A stretch of 52,867 bases of DNA, taken from CAYLLD01 sp964425135. Lineage in GTDB: Bacteria > Pseudomonadota > Alphaproteobacteria > Rhodobacterales > Rhodobacteraceae. Under the pieces are notes generated by a model that was given only the letters and a program-made list of their open reading frames with translations, did no database searches and was not told where the DNA came from. The position numbers and the translations under genes were made by a program. This document shows positions 41,022-49,912 of this stretch, in pieces. Location of the stretch: contig CAYRKW010000018.1 in assembly GCA_964425135.1 (NCBI GenBank), positions 1-52,867 of the forward strand. The letters run 5' to 3'. The stretch's first letter is position 1. Each line of letters opens with the position of its first letter.

Positions 41022-41983
41022 CAGATATTCTTCTGACGATACAACAACCTACGCAACGATCCTGTCTTGGATCGCATAAGCAAAGTTTCGGTTTCGAGGT
41101 AGTCACCAATGCGGTGGGCACCCTTCACGACCGAGCCGTCGGTCACGCCGGTTGCCGCGAAAATCACGTCTTCGGTCACCATGTCGTCGCGAAGATAGAT
41201 TTTATCGAGATCCTTGATACCGGCCTTTTTGGCGCGGCCTTTCTCGTCGTCATTGCGGAACAAAAGTCGCCCCTGCATCTGTCCGCCCATGCATTTGAGC
41301 GCGGCTGCCGCCAGAACACCCTCAGGCGCGCCGCCAGCACCCATATACATGTCGATGCCAGTAAGTTCAGCCTCGGCGCAATGGATGACACCTGCCACAT
41401 CGCCATCCGTAATCAGGCGGATACGCGCGCCTGTGCTGCGCAGTTCTTCGATCAATGCTTCATGGCGCGGGCGCTCCAACGCACACACGGTAATGCCATT
41501 CGCATCGCAACCCTTTGCTTTTGCGAGCTTTTTCACTCGTTCGGTCGGGGACATGTCCAAAGTTACGATATTTTTGGAATATCCTGGGCCAATAGCCAAT
41601 TTATCCATATAAACATCTGGTGCATGCAGCATCGAGCCGCGCGGCCCCATCGCAATCACAGCCAGCGCATTTGGCATATCTTTGGCTGTCAGCGTCGTGC
41701 CTTCAAGCGGATCGAGTGCGATATCCACGCCAGGACCTGTCCCAGTCCCGACTTCTTCGCCAATAAAAAGCATCGGCGCTTCGTCCCGCTCCCCTTCGCC
41801 GATGACGACAACACCTTTGATGTCGAGCATATTGAGCTGCGTGCGCATCGCATCCACCGCGGCCTGATCCGCAGCCTTCTCATCGCCACGCCCGATGAGC
41901 TTTGCAGATGCAATCGCGGCAGCTTCGGAGACACGCGCAAGGCCGAGCGACAACATGCGATCGCGAAAGATTTCATCAGACAT
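41021..41983 (-). CDS. glpX: Class II fructose-1,6-bisphosphatase
   Basis: GlpX removes the 1-phosphate of fructose-1,6-bisphosphate in gluconeogenesis and in the Calvin-type cycle. The 320-residue protein carries the metal-site motifs VVIGEGERDEAPML and DIALDPLEGTTLTA and the segment GAGGAPEGVLAAAALKCMGG, all as expected for class II. A strong ribosome site (GAGGAA) precedes the ATG. It starts 27 bp after the hom stop and overlaps the next small gene by one base. In many relatives recJ follows glpX; here two small membrane proteins do. Confidence 0.95.
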   Translation of the reverse strand: MSDEIFRDRMLSLGLARVSEAAAIASAKLIGRGDEKAADQAAVDAMRTQLNMLDIKGVVVIGEGERDEAPMLFIGEEVGTGTGPGVDIALDPLEGTTLTAKDMPNALAVIAMGPRGSMLHAPDVYMDKLAIGPGYSKNIVTLDMSPTERVKKLAKAKGCDANGITVCALERPRHEALIEELRSTGARIRLITDGDVAGVIHCAEAELTGIDMYMGAGGAPEGVLAAAALKCMGGQMQGRLLFRNDDEKGRAKKAGIKDLDKIYLRDDMVTEDVIFAATGVTDGSVVKGAHRIGDYLETETLLMRSKTGSLRRLLYRQKNI

Positions 41984-42010
41984 CAGGTCAATTCCTCAAA
42001 GTAGGCTCAT

Positions 42011-43297
42011 TCAGGCCGCTTCTATGCGAAGCGCCACCGCCGGAGCAAGAGAAACGTCCAGTTGCTCGATTTGTTCCAGAGCAGTGTTGAGTTTTTCACG
42101 CAATGTCTTATGGGTCACAATAATCACCGGAGCCGCATCGCCTTCATGGTTTATCTGTCGCATCCGGTCGATGGAGATATCCTGTGCAGCCAAAAGAGTG
42201 GCGATCTGTCCCAAAGTTCCAGGCTGATCTTTTAGTGCAAAGCGCAAATAAAACGTCGAAGCCGCACCGGCTGTAGACCGTGGCGCCTTTGTCAGATTGG
42301 CAGCAGGTTGTCCGAAAGCCGGAATAACAAGCCCGCGCGCAATATCCACGACATCCGCGATGATCGCAGATGCGGTTGGGCCTTCGCCGGCACCGGGTCC
42401 CTGAAATACGGTCTGGCCTACGAAATCACCGGAGAACGCCACCATATTGGTCACGCCATCAAGCTGCCCGAAGGGCGAGGTGAGGGGGACAAGGCTGGGC
42501 TGCATCCGTTGTTCAAGCCCTGCATCGTGCAAGCGGGCGACGCCCAGAAGCTTGATCGCATAGCCCATGTCGCGGGCGTGGATGATGTCGTCGAGCGTGA
42601 TGTTTTCGATACCTTCGATCTGCACACCGTCAAAATCAACCTGGGTGCCAAAGGCGGTTGAGGCCAAAAGTGCCAGTTTATGTGCAGCATCGATCCCGCC
42701 GACGTCAAAACTCGGGTCAGCTTCGGCATAGCCAAGGTCCTGGGCCTTGCTCAATACATCAGCATAGGCCGCGCCCGTTTGTTCCATTTGCGTGAGGATG
42801 TAATTGCAGGTGCCGTTCATCACGCCCATTACAGAGGTGATTTTGTTCGCTGCAAGCCCTTCGGTCAGGGCCTTGACGCATGGGATACCTCCGGCCACGG
42901 CTGCTTCAAACCGCAACGCGACGCTATTTTTCTCAGCAAGTCCTGCTAGCGCGTATCCATGATGGGCGAGCAGCGCTTTGTTGGCGGTGATCACGTGTTT
43001 TCCACCCGCAAGCGCAGTTTCGATGGCCGCTTTGGCAGGTCCATCTTCACCGCCAATGGCCTCAATGAAAATATCATAGTCGTCGCGTCCAGCCAGCGCG
43101 AGTGGGTCATCTTCCCAATGATAACCGCTCAAATCCACGCCACGATCTTTTCCTTTGGATTGCGCGCTGACGGCGGTGATCTCAATGGGCACTCCGGCGC
43201 GGGCACTTAGCAAATCGGCATTGTCCTGCACGATCCGAACGATGCCCGTTCCAACGGTGCCCAATCCGGCCAAAGCAATTCGTAGAGAGTGTGACAT
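42011..43297 (-). CDS. hom: Homoserine dehydrogenase
   Basis: Hom reduces aspartate semialdehyde to homoserine, the branch point to threonine and methionine. The 428-residue protein has a Rossmann domain (ALAGLGTVGTGIVRI), the substrate loop MNGTCNYILTQM near residue 160 and the catalytic KAQDLGYAEADPSFDVGGIDAAHKLALLAS, then a C-terminal ACT regulatory domain (about residues 345-428, LRFALKDQPGTLGQIATLL). The ACT domain suggests threonine feedback. The ATG at 43297 is preferred over an upstream GTG at 43306. It heads the hom-glpX-small-protein run. thrC for the last step is at 18485. Confidence 0.95.
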   Translation of the reverse strand: MSHSLRIALAGLGTVGTGIVRIVQDNADLLSARAGVPIEITAVSAQSKGKDRGVDLSGYHWEDDPLALAGRDDYDIFIEAIGGEDGPAKAAIETALAGGKHVITANKALLAHHGYALAGLAEKNSVALRFEAAVAGGIPCVKALTEGLAANKITSVMGVMNGTCNYILTQMEQTGAAYADVLSKAQDLGYAEADPSFDVGGIDAAHKLALLASTAFGTQVDFDGVQIEGIENITLDDIIHARDMGYAIKLLGVARLHDAGLEQRMQPSLVPLTSPFGQLDGVTNMVAFSGDFVGQTVFQGPGAGEGPTASAIIADVVDIARGLVIPAFGQPAANLTKAPRSTAGAASTFYLRFALKDQPGTLGQIATLLAAQDISIDRMRQINHEGDAAPVIIVTHKTLREKLNTALEQIEQLDVSLAPAVALRIEAA

Positions 43298-43385
43298 GGG
43301 GTGCACCTATTCGTTGCTCATCTTGGCGGTGTAGTAGTGGAGAGGGTCTTGCCGCGCAACGTTGAAAAGCGAATTGGCGCTTGAG

Positions 43386-43703
43386 TTAAGGTACACCGCG
43401 CGCGCCGGCTTGGCCGAGGCGCAACGCGTCGTTGTCGCTCAGCACCGGTTGCGATAGCTGACGGGCACGGGCGCGCAGTTTGGATGCCCTGTCGTTCAGA
43501 CGGTCCAGATCATCCGGGATCTGCGCTGCAAGAGGTTCTTGCGGTGCAGTGGGAAGCTGCGACAATGGCAAGATGCGGGGATAATCCGCCGCCCGCGCCG
43601 CATCGGACACCTCGAAGTCCAGTGCATCCACGTCCGCGCAACCCTGTAGGACTGATGCCAAACAGATCATAGCGGCTATGCATCTGGTGTGGGGCTGGCG
43701 CAT
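43386..43703 (-). CDS. Small predicted lipoprotein
   Basis: The 105-residue protein starts MRQPHTRCIAAMICLASVLQGC, with a lipobox ending in the cysteine at residue 22. The mature part is about 80 residues, acidic then basic, with a likely helix DDLDRLNDRASKLRARARQL. I do not recognise a family. An upstream TTG at 43712 is less likely than the ATG at 43703. It lies 79 bp upstream of hom and is oriented with it, and it diverges from phaC, so it may share a transcript with hom or have its own promoter. Confidence 0.65.
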   Translation of the reverse strand: MRQPHTRCIAAMICLASVLQGCADVDALDFEVSDAARAADYPRILPLSQLPTAPQEPLAAQIPDDLDRLNDRASKLRARARQLSQPVLSDNDALRLGQAGARGVP

Positions 43704-43837
43704 TGCGATCAATGATCTACTTTTATATCTGGCGCGGTGAAGACGTGTGCCATTCGAATTGGCGTCTCCTACACCTCGCGCTTGCGTTGTGATAGAGTGA
43801 AACTATCGGCATATTTAAGACCTTGGACAAGCGAAAC

Positions 43838-45649
43838 ATGACAACGCCCAGAACGCCCGCAGAGCTTGATGCTGATGATGTTCAGGAATTTGCCGCCAAT
43901 ATGAGCAAATATTCGGAAACTCTGCAAAACATTTGGCAGTACTACCTTGAAACCCGCGATGTTGATATCAGTGCGAACACGCTCGATCCACTGAATATGG
44001 GGCAGGCATTTGCCCAACTTGCGAACGAGATGATGGCGCAGCCCGGCGAAGTCATGGATGCGTCGATGAAATATTGGAACAACCAGATGGCGATCTGGAG
44101 TGCGGCGGCCAATAAAATCTGGGGCAGCGCAGATGTGCCTGACAACATCCCGAACCTGCCCGAAGGCGGGAAGCGGTTTGCTCACCCGCAATGGTCGGAA
44201 AATGCGATCTACGAATATGTCAAACGCTCTTATTTGCTAAATGCGCAATGGGCGCAGGACATTGTGGCTCAAACTGACAAAAGCATGGACACGCGGGATA
44301 AGCGGAAGGTTGAATTTGCGACGCGCAATATGATCGAGGCGCTTAATCCTGCGAATTTTGCAACGCTCAATCCAGAAGTGCTTGAAGCAACGGTGGCGCA
44401 AAACGGCGCCAATCTGGTGCGCGGCGCGGAGATGATGTTTGAGGATATGCGGCGCGGCGGCGGTGATCTGATGATCCGTCAAACCGACATGGATGGGTTC
44501 AAAGTCGGTGAGAACATGGCCGTTACCCCAGGAAAGATCATCTTTGAAAACCGGATTTTTCAGCTGATCCAGTACACCCCCACGACCGAGACGGTGCATG
44601 AGACCCCGCTGCTGTTTTTCCCGCCGTGGATCAACAAATACTACGTGCTCGATCTGAACGAGCGCAAAAGTATGATGAAATGGCTGGTTGCGCAGGGGCA
44701 CACGGTTTTTGTGGTCTCTTGGGTCAATCCCGATGAGCGGCACGGCGGGGAGACCTGGCAGACCTACCTTGAGGATGGCGCGCTTGTTGCGATTGATAAG
44801 GTGCTTGAGGAAACTGGTGCGAAATCGGTCAATCTTGCATCATATTGCATAGGTGGCACCCTGACAGGCACATTGATGGCCAAATTGTCGCGCGCCAAGG
44901 ACAAGCGCGTCAAGTCGACCACGTTTTTCACCGCTCAGCTCGATTTTGAAGATGCGGGTGATTTGCAAGCCTTTGTTGATAGCGAGACCCTTCGGGCTGT
45001 TGATGCGCAATCGGCGAAGGGCTATCTGCCAGCAAAAGCCATGGCGCAAGCGTTCAACTTGCTCCGGTCGAATGACATGATCTGGACCTATGTGGTGAAC
45101 AACTACCTGCTCGGCAAAGATCCATTTCCGTTTGATCTGCTTTATTGGAATTCGGACAGCACCTGCATGCCTGCCAAAGTGCATCACTATTACCTTGAGC
45201 AGTTTTATCTCGAAAACCAGTTCGCCAAAGACGGTATCGAAATTGGGGATGAAAACTATACGATCAAGGATGTGCGCGGCCCGGTTTATCACATCGCAAC
45301 GGTCGAAGATCACATCGCGCCAGCAAGCTCGGTATATCGCGGCGCTAAGATGATGGAGCGCGCGGATGTGACGTTTGTGCTGGGCGGCTCGGGACATATT
45401 GCGGGTGTGGTGAACCCGCCTGACCTTGGGAAATATCAGTTCTGGACGAGCGACGACTTGAGCGCGGACGATCTGGAGGCCTGGCGCGAGGGTGCAACAT
45501 CCCAAGCCGGATCATGGTGGCCACATTGGGACGATTGGCTCGCATCGCATTCAAAAAAGCGAGTGAAAGCGCGCACGCCCGGCAAGGTTTTGGGTGTCAT
45601 AGAAGACGCGCCGGGCCGTTATGTGAAAGAACGCGCAGACGAACGTTAG
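43838..45649 (+). CDS. phaC: Class I polyhydroxyalkanoate synthase
   Basis: PhaC polymerises 3-hydroxyacyl-CoA into PHA granules. The 603-residue protein has an N-terminal helical region and an alpha/beta-hydrolase-type catalytic domain. The lipase-like box is ASYCIGGTLTG with the nucleophile cysteine near residue 337. Other family signatures are IFQLIQYTPTTETVHETPLL, FPPWINKYYVLDLNERKSM and the PFDLLYWNSDSTCMPAKVH segment holding the catalytic aspartate. GGSGHIAGVVNPP supplies the histidine. Length fits class I. The ATG at 43838 is preferred over an in-frame TTG at 43823. No phaZ, phaP or phaR is adjacent. It ends one base before the convergent HAD gene stop. Confidence 0.95.
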   Translation: MTTPRTPAELDADDVQEFAANMSKYSETLQNIWQYYLETRDVDISANTLDPLNMGQAFAQLANEMMAQPGEVMDASMKYWNNQMAIWSAAANKIWGSADVPDNIPNLPEGGKRFAHPQWSENAIYEYVKRSYLLNAQWAQDIVAQTDKSMDTRDKRKVEFATRNMIEALNPANFATLNPEVLEATVAQNGANLVRGAEMMFEDMRRGGGDLMIRQTDMDGFKVGENMAVTPGKIIFENRIFQLIQYTPTTETVHETPLLFFPPWINKYYVLDLNERKSMMKWLVAQGHTVFVVSWVNPDERHGGETWQTYLEDGALVAIDKVLEETGAKSVNLASYCIGGTLTGTLMAKLSRAKDKRVKSTTFFTAQLDFEDAGDLQAFVDSETLRAVDAQSAKGYLPAKAMAQAFNLLRSNDMIWTYVVNNYLLGKDPFPFDLLYWNSDSTCMPAKVHHYYLEQFYLENQFAKDGIEIGDENYTIKDVRGPVYHIATVEDHIAPASSVYRGAKMMERADVTFVLGGSGHIAGVVNPPDLGKYQFWTSDDLSADDLEAWREGATSQAGSWWPHWDDWLASHSKKRVKARTPGKVLGVIEDAPGRYVKERADER

Positions 45650-45650
45650 C

Positions 45651-46424
45651 TTACGCGGCAGCTCGTTCTTGCTGCGGATACCAACATTTGAGCGCATCGA
45701 GCGAGACGAAATGAAAGCCCGCTGCGTCGCCGCGGATGATTTGAAATGGCGCTGCGGGATGTCCCAGATCGCTGATCACCAGATCGGCGCGCGAGAAATC
45801 ATCTGAACTTGAGTAGATACCCGGAACGGCGATCACATTTAGACCGTTTCGTTTGGCGGCATCGGTTCCTGCGCCGGAATCGTCAAACGCCACGCAGGTG
45901 GTGGGATCGATTTTCAGCTCGGAAACTGCACAGGAATAGGCGGAAAATGCGGTTGGTGTGGCCCCCAGTTTTTCGCGCGTGACGATGGATTGAAACCAGC
46001 GATCGACGTTAATCTCAAGATTGTTTTGCAAAAGATGCTCAAAATCCTGCCGCGCGAGTGTGCTCGCAATCGCCATTGGCAATCGCGCGTTCTTCGCTTC
46101 GCGGATCAAGCGGGCGACACCAGGTCGCAACCGCGCAATATCTGTCTCGATCAGCCTGCGATAGATACGGCTTTTCTGCGCAACCAGATTAATCAGAATA
46201 TTCCGATCTGTGCGATCCTCAAGATCGCTTGCAGATATTTCGTCAACAAAGCACTCCAGCTTGGTTTGATCGTCCACAATACCGTTGAGCCGTGCGTAAA
46301 CCGACGCCGACCAATGCCAGTTCAATCCCGCATCGCGGAACGCGGTGTTGAACGCATTGCGGTGCAATTCGGCGGTTTCAGTGAGAGTGCCGTCAACATC
46401 GAAGATCAAAGCGGCTGGTTTCAT
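45651..46424 (-). CDS. HAD-superfamily hydrolase (CbbY/phosphoglycolate phosphatase-like)
   Basis: The 257-residue protein is a HAD subfamily IA phosphatase. Motif I is FDVDGTLTETAELHRNAF (nucleophile D9, acid/base D11) and motif II is IASTLARQ near residue 120. Motif III is a lysine near residue 150 (TREKLGATP), and motif IV is CVAFDDSGAGTDAAKRNG near residue 176. The helical cap between residues 15 and 85 resembles CbbY-type sugar phosphatases. The substrate is unknown. It lies downstream of glyA on the same strand, 112 bp away. It converges with phaC with a single base between the stop codons. Confidence 0.85.
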   Translation of the reverse strand: MKPAALIFDVDGTLTETAELHRNAFNTAFRDAGLNWHWSASVYARLNGIVDDQTKLECFVDEISASDLEDRTDRNILINLVAQKSRIYRRLIETDIARLRPGVARLIREAKNARLPMAIASTLARQDFEHLLQNNLEINVDRWFQSIVTREKLGATPTAFSAYSCAVSELKIDPTTCVAFDDSGAGTDAAKRNGLNVIAVPGIYSSSDDFSRADLVISDLGHPAAPFQIIRGDAAGFHFVSLDALKCWYPQQERAAA

Positions 46425-46469
46425 CGCAGGCTCCTACTATTGGGTGGGTGGCGACGAAATATCGGTGCT

Positions 46470-46491
46470 TTGGTAAAGGGAGGGTTACCAA
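46470..46491 (-). other. Hairpin between glyA and the HAD gene
   Basis: TTGGTAA at 46470-46476 and TTACCAA at 46485-46491 form a 7-bp stem. On the minus strand its 8-nt loop reads CCCTCCCT. It lies 46 bp beyond the glyA stop and 46 bp before the HAD ATG. No T run of terminator kind follows. It may be an intercistronic processing or RNA-interaction site. Confidence 0.4.
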
Positions 46492-46536
46492 CCGCGAATT
46501 TTAGAAGAATTTTAGCTGGTTTTTACGCGAATTCGC

Positions 46537-47838
46537 TCAATCGTAGATCGGAAAGCGTTGGCAAAGCTCGATTGCGCGGGCCTTTACAGCCGCTTCGACT
46601 TCGCCATTTCCGTCTTCGCCGTTTTCGGACAATCCTGAGACGACATCGCAAATCATCTCGGCAACTGCCTCGAATTCGGCTTCTGCAAATCCGCGCGTCG
46701 TACCCGCGGGCGTGCCAAGGCGCACGCCGGAGGTTACCATCGGTTTTTCTGGGTCGAACGGGATGCCGTTTTTGTTGCAGGTGATATGCGCGCGTCCCAA
46801 TGCCTTTTCGGCCATATTGCCTTTGACGCCTTTTGGGCGCAGATCGACCAGCATCACATGGGTGTCGGTTCCGCCCGTGACGATATCGAGCCCGCCTTTT
46901 TGCAGCCCGGCGGCTAAGGCTTGCGCGTTTTTGACCACTTGCCTGCTATAGGTTTTGAATTCCGGCGTGAGCGCTTCGCCAAAGGCCACCGCCTTTGCGG
47001 CGATAACATGCATCAACGGGCCGCCCTGAATGCCTGGGAAAATGGCGGAATTTACTTTTTTGGCAATCGCCTCGTCATTTGTCAGGATCATCCCGCCGCG
47101 CGGGCCGCGCAGGGTTTTATGGGTCGTTGTTGTTGCCACATGAGCATGCGGGAACGGCGAAGGATGCGCTCCGCCTGCGACCAAACCGGCAAAATGCGCC
47201 ATATCCACCAGAAGATACGCCCCGACATCATCGGCAATGGCGCGGAACTTCGCGAAATCAATCTGGCGCGGGATGGCCGAACCACCTGCGATGATCAATT
47301 GCGGTTTATGCTCATGGGCAAGCGCGGCAACTTCGTCATAGTCGATCAGATTATCATCTTTGCGAACGCCATACTGCACCGCATTGAACCATTTGCCTGA
47401 CTGATTTGGTGCAGCGCCATGGGTGAGGTGCCCGCCGGAGGCCAGCCCCATGCCAAGCACCGTATCACCCGGCTTGATCAGCGCTTGGAAAACGCCTTGG
47501 TTCGCCTGACTGCCAGAATTTGGCTGAACATTTGCGAACTCAACACCGAACAGCTCTTTCGCGCGATCGATTGCAAGGTTCTCAGCGATATCGACATACT
47601 GACACCCGCCGTAGTAGCGGCGACCCGGATAGCCTTCAGCATATTTGTTGGTCATCACAGAGCCTTGCGCCTGCATGACAGCTTTGGAGACGATGTTCTC
47701 GGAGGCGATTAATTCGATTTCATCGCGCTGACGACCAAGCTCGCTCGTGATCGCCCCGAATATCTCAGGATCTCGCTGCGCAAGATTGTCGGAAAAAAAG
47801 CCAGATTGTGCGATCATTTCGCGGGAAAACGAGTTCAT
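46537..47838 (-). CDS. glyA: Serine hydroxymethyltransferase
   Basis: GlyA interconverts serine and glycine and charges tetrahydrofolate with one-carbon units. The protein is 433 residues from the second of two close ATG codons (47838), which has GGAG 8 nt upstream; the first (47844) is only 3 nt from it. Signatures include ELIASENIVSKAVMQAQGS, NKYAEGYPGRRYYGGCQYVD, the substrate loop GASGGHLTHG-like LASGGHLTHGA and the PLP lysine in TTTTHKTLRGPRGGM. The C-terminal domain is normal. It diverges from nadK across 155 bp and is followed by the HAD gene. Confidence 0.95.
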   Translation of the reverse strand: MNSFSREMIAQSGFFSDNLAQRDPEIFGAITSELGRQRDEIELIASENIVSKAVMQAQGSVMTNKYAEGYPGRRYYGGCQYVDIAENLAIDRAKELFGVEFANVQPNSGSQANQGVFQALIKPGDTVLGMGLASGGHLTHGAAPNQSGKWFNAVQYGVRKDDNLIDYDEVAALAHEHKPQLIIAGGSAIPRQIDFAKFRAIADDVGAYLLVDMAHFAGLVAGGAHPSPFPHAHVATTTTHKTLRGPRGGMILTNDEAIAKKVNSAIFPGIQGGPLMHVIAAKAVAFGEALTPEFKTYSRQVVKNAQALAAGLQKGGLDIVTGGTDTHVMLVDLRPKGVKGNMAEKALGRAHITCNKNGIPFDPEKPMVTSGVRLGTPAGTTRGFAEAEFEAVAEMICDVVSGLSENGEDGNGEVEAAVKARAIELCQRFPIYD

Positions 47839-47999
47839 GTTCATGTCTCCGATAGCAAAGCTCGTGCGCGCCTTATCTTATCTAGCGTATCTGGCAAGCC
47901 CAAACTGGAAGTTTGCGACGCTTCGCAGCAGGGTTGCGCTTGTCTTTGGCTGGCGATTCAGGTGAGTATCGCTCCAAGCAAGTCAGCAAGCGGTTCCAA

Positions 48000-48767
48000 G
48001 TGTCAGAATTCACCAAAATCTCCTTTTGCGCGAGCCGGTCGGCTGCGGCGCAGGCGTCCTTTGCCTCAATGACCAAACGGTATGGCAATGTGGCACCAGA
48101 AGAGGCGGATGTGATCGTGGCGCTGGGGGGGGATGGTTTCATGCTCTCGACCTTGCACGAAACCCAAGAATTGCGCGCGCCGGTTTATGGGATGCACCGC
48201 GGCACGGTTGGTTTTTTGATGAATGATTTTTCCGAGGATGGCCTGCTCAAACGTTTGAGCAAGGCGGAAGAGACCATCACCCATCCGCTGCGCATGCAAG
48301 CAACGCGCGCTGACGGGCATGTGGATATAGCGCTCGCCATCAATGAGGTTTCGCTTCTCAGATCAGGTCCGCAGGCCGCGCGGCTCAAAATTTCGGTCGA
48401 TGGCAAAGAGCGGATGATGGAGCTTGTGTGCGACGGGGCGCTTGTGTGCACACCGGCGGGGTCGACAGCATATAATTATTCTGCACACGGCCCGATCCTG
48501 CCGATCACGGCAGACGTTCTGGCAATCACAGCCATGGCCGCCTTTCGCCCGCGTCGCTGGCGCGGCGCGATCCTGCCCAACACGGCGATTGTCAGATTTG
48601 ATGTGCTGGACGAAGAAAAACGTCCCGTATCTGCCACCGCGGACAATGTGGAAACGCGCAATGTCGTTCGGGTTGAGATCGGTTTGGCGCATGAGATCAG
48701 TCACCGGCTGCTTTTTGATCCCGGACACGGGCTGGAAGAGCGGTTAATTCGAGAACAGTTTGTCTGA
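48000..48767 (+). CDS. nadK: NAD kinase
   Basis: NadK phosphorylates NAD to NADP. The protein is 255 residues from a GTG at 48000, giving MSEFTKISFCASRSAAAQAS, which aligns with family N-termini. A 29-codon in-frame extension upstream is unlike the family and was rejected. The diacylglycerol-kinase-type motif VALGGDGFMLSTLH (GGDG at 43-46) and the substrate segments YGMHRGTVGFLMNDF and VCTPAGSTAYNYSAHGPIL are intact. The ribosome site is weak. The next gene, perM, follows 75 bp later and probably has its own promoter. Confidence 0.92.
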   Translation: MSEFTKISFCASRSAAAQASFASMTKRYGNVAPEEADVIVALGGDGFMLSTLHETQELRAPVYGMHRGTVGFLMNDFSEDGLLKRLSKAEETITHPLRMQATRADGHVDIALAINEVSLLRSGPQAARLKISVDGKERMMELVCDGALVCTPAGSTAYNYSAHGPILPITADVLAITAMAAFRPRRWRGAILPNTAIVRFDVLDEEKRPVSATADNVETRNVVRVEIGLAHEISHRLLFDPGHGLEERLIREQFV

Positions 48768-48782
48768 CATCCGCGAAGCCTG

Positions 48783-48810
48783 TTGTCTTGGCGCGAATGG
48801 GATATATATC
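48783..48810 (+). promoter_or_regulatory. Likely promoter for perM-hdaA-ppk
   Basis: TTGTCT at 48783-48788 is followed after 16 bp by TATATC at 48805-48810, inside the AT-rich TATATAT in an otherwise GC-rich gap. It lies 32 bp before the perM GTG. Confidence 0.4.
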
Positions 48811-48841
48811 GATTTTATCCCGGTTGGATTGAGAGGGGCAT

Positions 48842-49912
48842 GTGGCACTTAGTGTAGGTCAACAGGTTAGATATTGGGGTTTTGGCGCTGTCGGGCTGCT
48901 GGCTGCGTTTTACTTTCTTGGAAGTGCGCTGACACCTTTCATCGTTGGCGCTGGACTTGCGTATCTGCTCGACCCTCTGGCGGATCGGCTTGAGGCGGTT
49001 GGCCTTAGCAGACTTTTTGCGACCATCATCATCACGCTTCTGGCTCTGCTGATATTCCTGCTGTCGGTGATTGTTGCGGTGCCGTTTCTTTTCGAGCAGG
49101 GCACGGCACTCTTTGACTCAGTGCCGACAATGATCGAGGCATTTCGCGAGTATCTCAATACTCGCTTTCCACAAATGCTCGACGAGAACTCGGCTGTGCG
49201 ATCCGGTCTGCAATCTGCGCAAGAGTATATCAGCGAAACCGGATTGGGTTTGCTTAATACAGTTTTGTCGTCATCGCTCGCCGTGCTCGATTTCCTTCTT
49301 ATCCTCGTGGTTGCACCGGTCGTTGCGTTTTACCTGTTGCTCGACTGGGATCGGATGATCGCGAAGATCGATGATTGGCTGCCGCTCGATCACAAGCAGA
49401 CCATTCGCAGCCTCGCACGCGAAGTTGATGACGTGCTGGCCGCATTTTTGCGCGGTCAGATCACAGTGATGGCCTTCCTTGGGATATTCTACGCGGCTGG
49501 ATTGATGCTGCTCGGATTGGAATTTGGAGCCTTGGTCGGATTGTTCGCAGGTCTCATATCGTTCATCCCCTATGTCGGGTCGGTTATCGGTGGCGGCATT
49601 GCGCTGGCGCTGGCAGTGTTCCAGTTTTGGGGCGAGTGGTGGATGATCGTCGCGGTTTTGCTGGTCTTTGCCGCAGGGCAGTTCATCGAAGGGAATATCC
49701 TCACGCCAAAGCTGGTCGGCGACTCGGTCGGTCTACACCCAGTCTGGCTGATGTTCGCGCTGGCGGCATTCGGTGTTTTGTTCGGCTTTTTCGGCCTGTT
49801 GATCGCGGTGCCTACAGCGGCGGCCTTGGGTGTTCTATTCCGGTTCGGTTTGACGGAGTATCTGAGCAGTCGTCTCTATCGTGGTTTGCAAGGGAACGAC
49901 GAAGCGGAATGA
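48842..49912 (+). CDS. perM: AI-2E family transporter (PerM-like)
   Basis: This 356-residue integral membrane protein belongs to the AI-2E/PerM family. It has about eight hydrophobic helices, with the family signature (LEFGALVGLFAGLISFIPYVGSVIG) near residue 220 and AGQFIEGNILTPKLVGDSVGLHPVW near residue 278. The start is a GTG at 48842 behind GAGAGGGG; the nearby ATG is out of frame. Family members include the AI-2 exporter TqsA and Na+/H+ antiporters; the substrate is unknown here. Its stop overlaps the hdaA ATG as ATGA. The perM-hdaA-ppk order is a recurrent alphaproteobacterial synteny. Confidence 0.9.
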   Translation: MALSVGQQVRYWGFGAVGLLAAFYFLGSALTPFIVGAGLAYLLDPLADRLEAVGLSRLFATIIITLLALLIFLLSVIVAVPFLFEQGTALFDSVPTMIEAFREYLNTRFPQMLDENSAVRSGLQSAQEYISETGLGLLNTVLSSSLAVLDFLLILVVAPVVAFYLLLDWDRMIAKIDDWLPLDHKQTIRSLAREVDDVLAAFLRGQITVMAFLGIFYAAGLMLLGLEFGALVGLFAGLISFIPYVGSVIGGGIALALAVFQFWGEWWMIVAVLLVFAAGQFIEGNILTPKLVGDSVGLHPVWLMFALAAFGVLFGFFGLLIAVPTAAALGVLFRFGLTEYLSSRLYRGLQGNDEAE

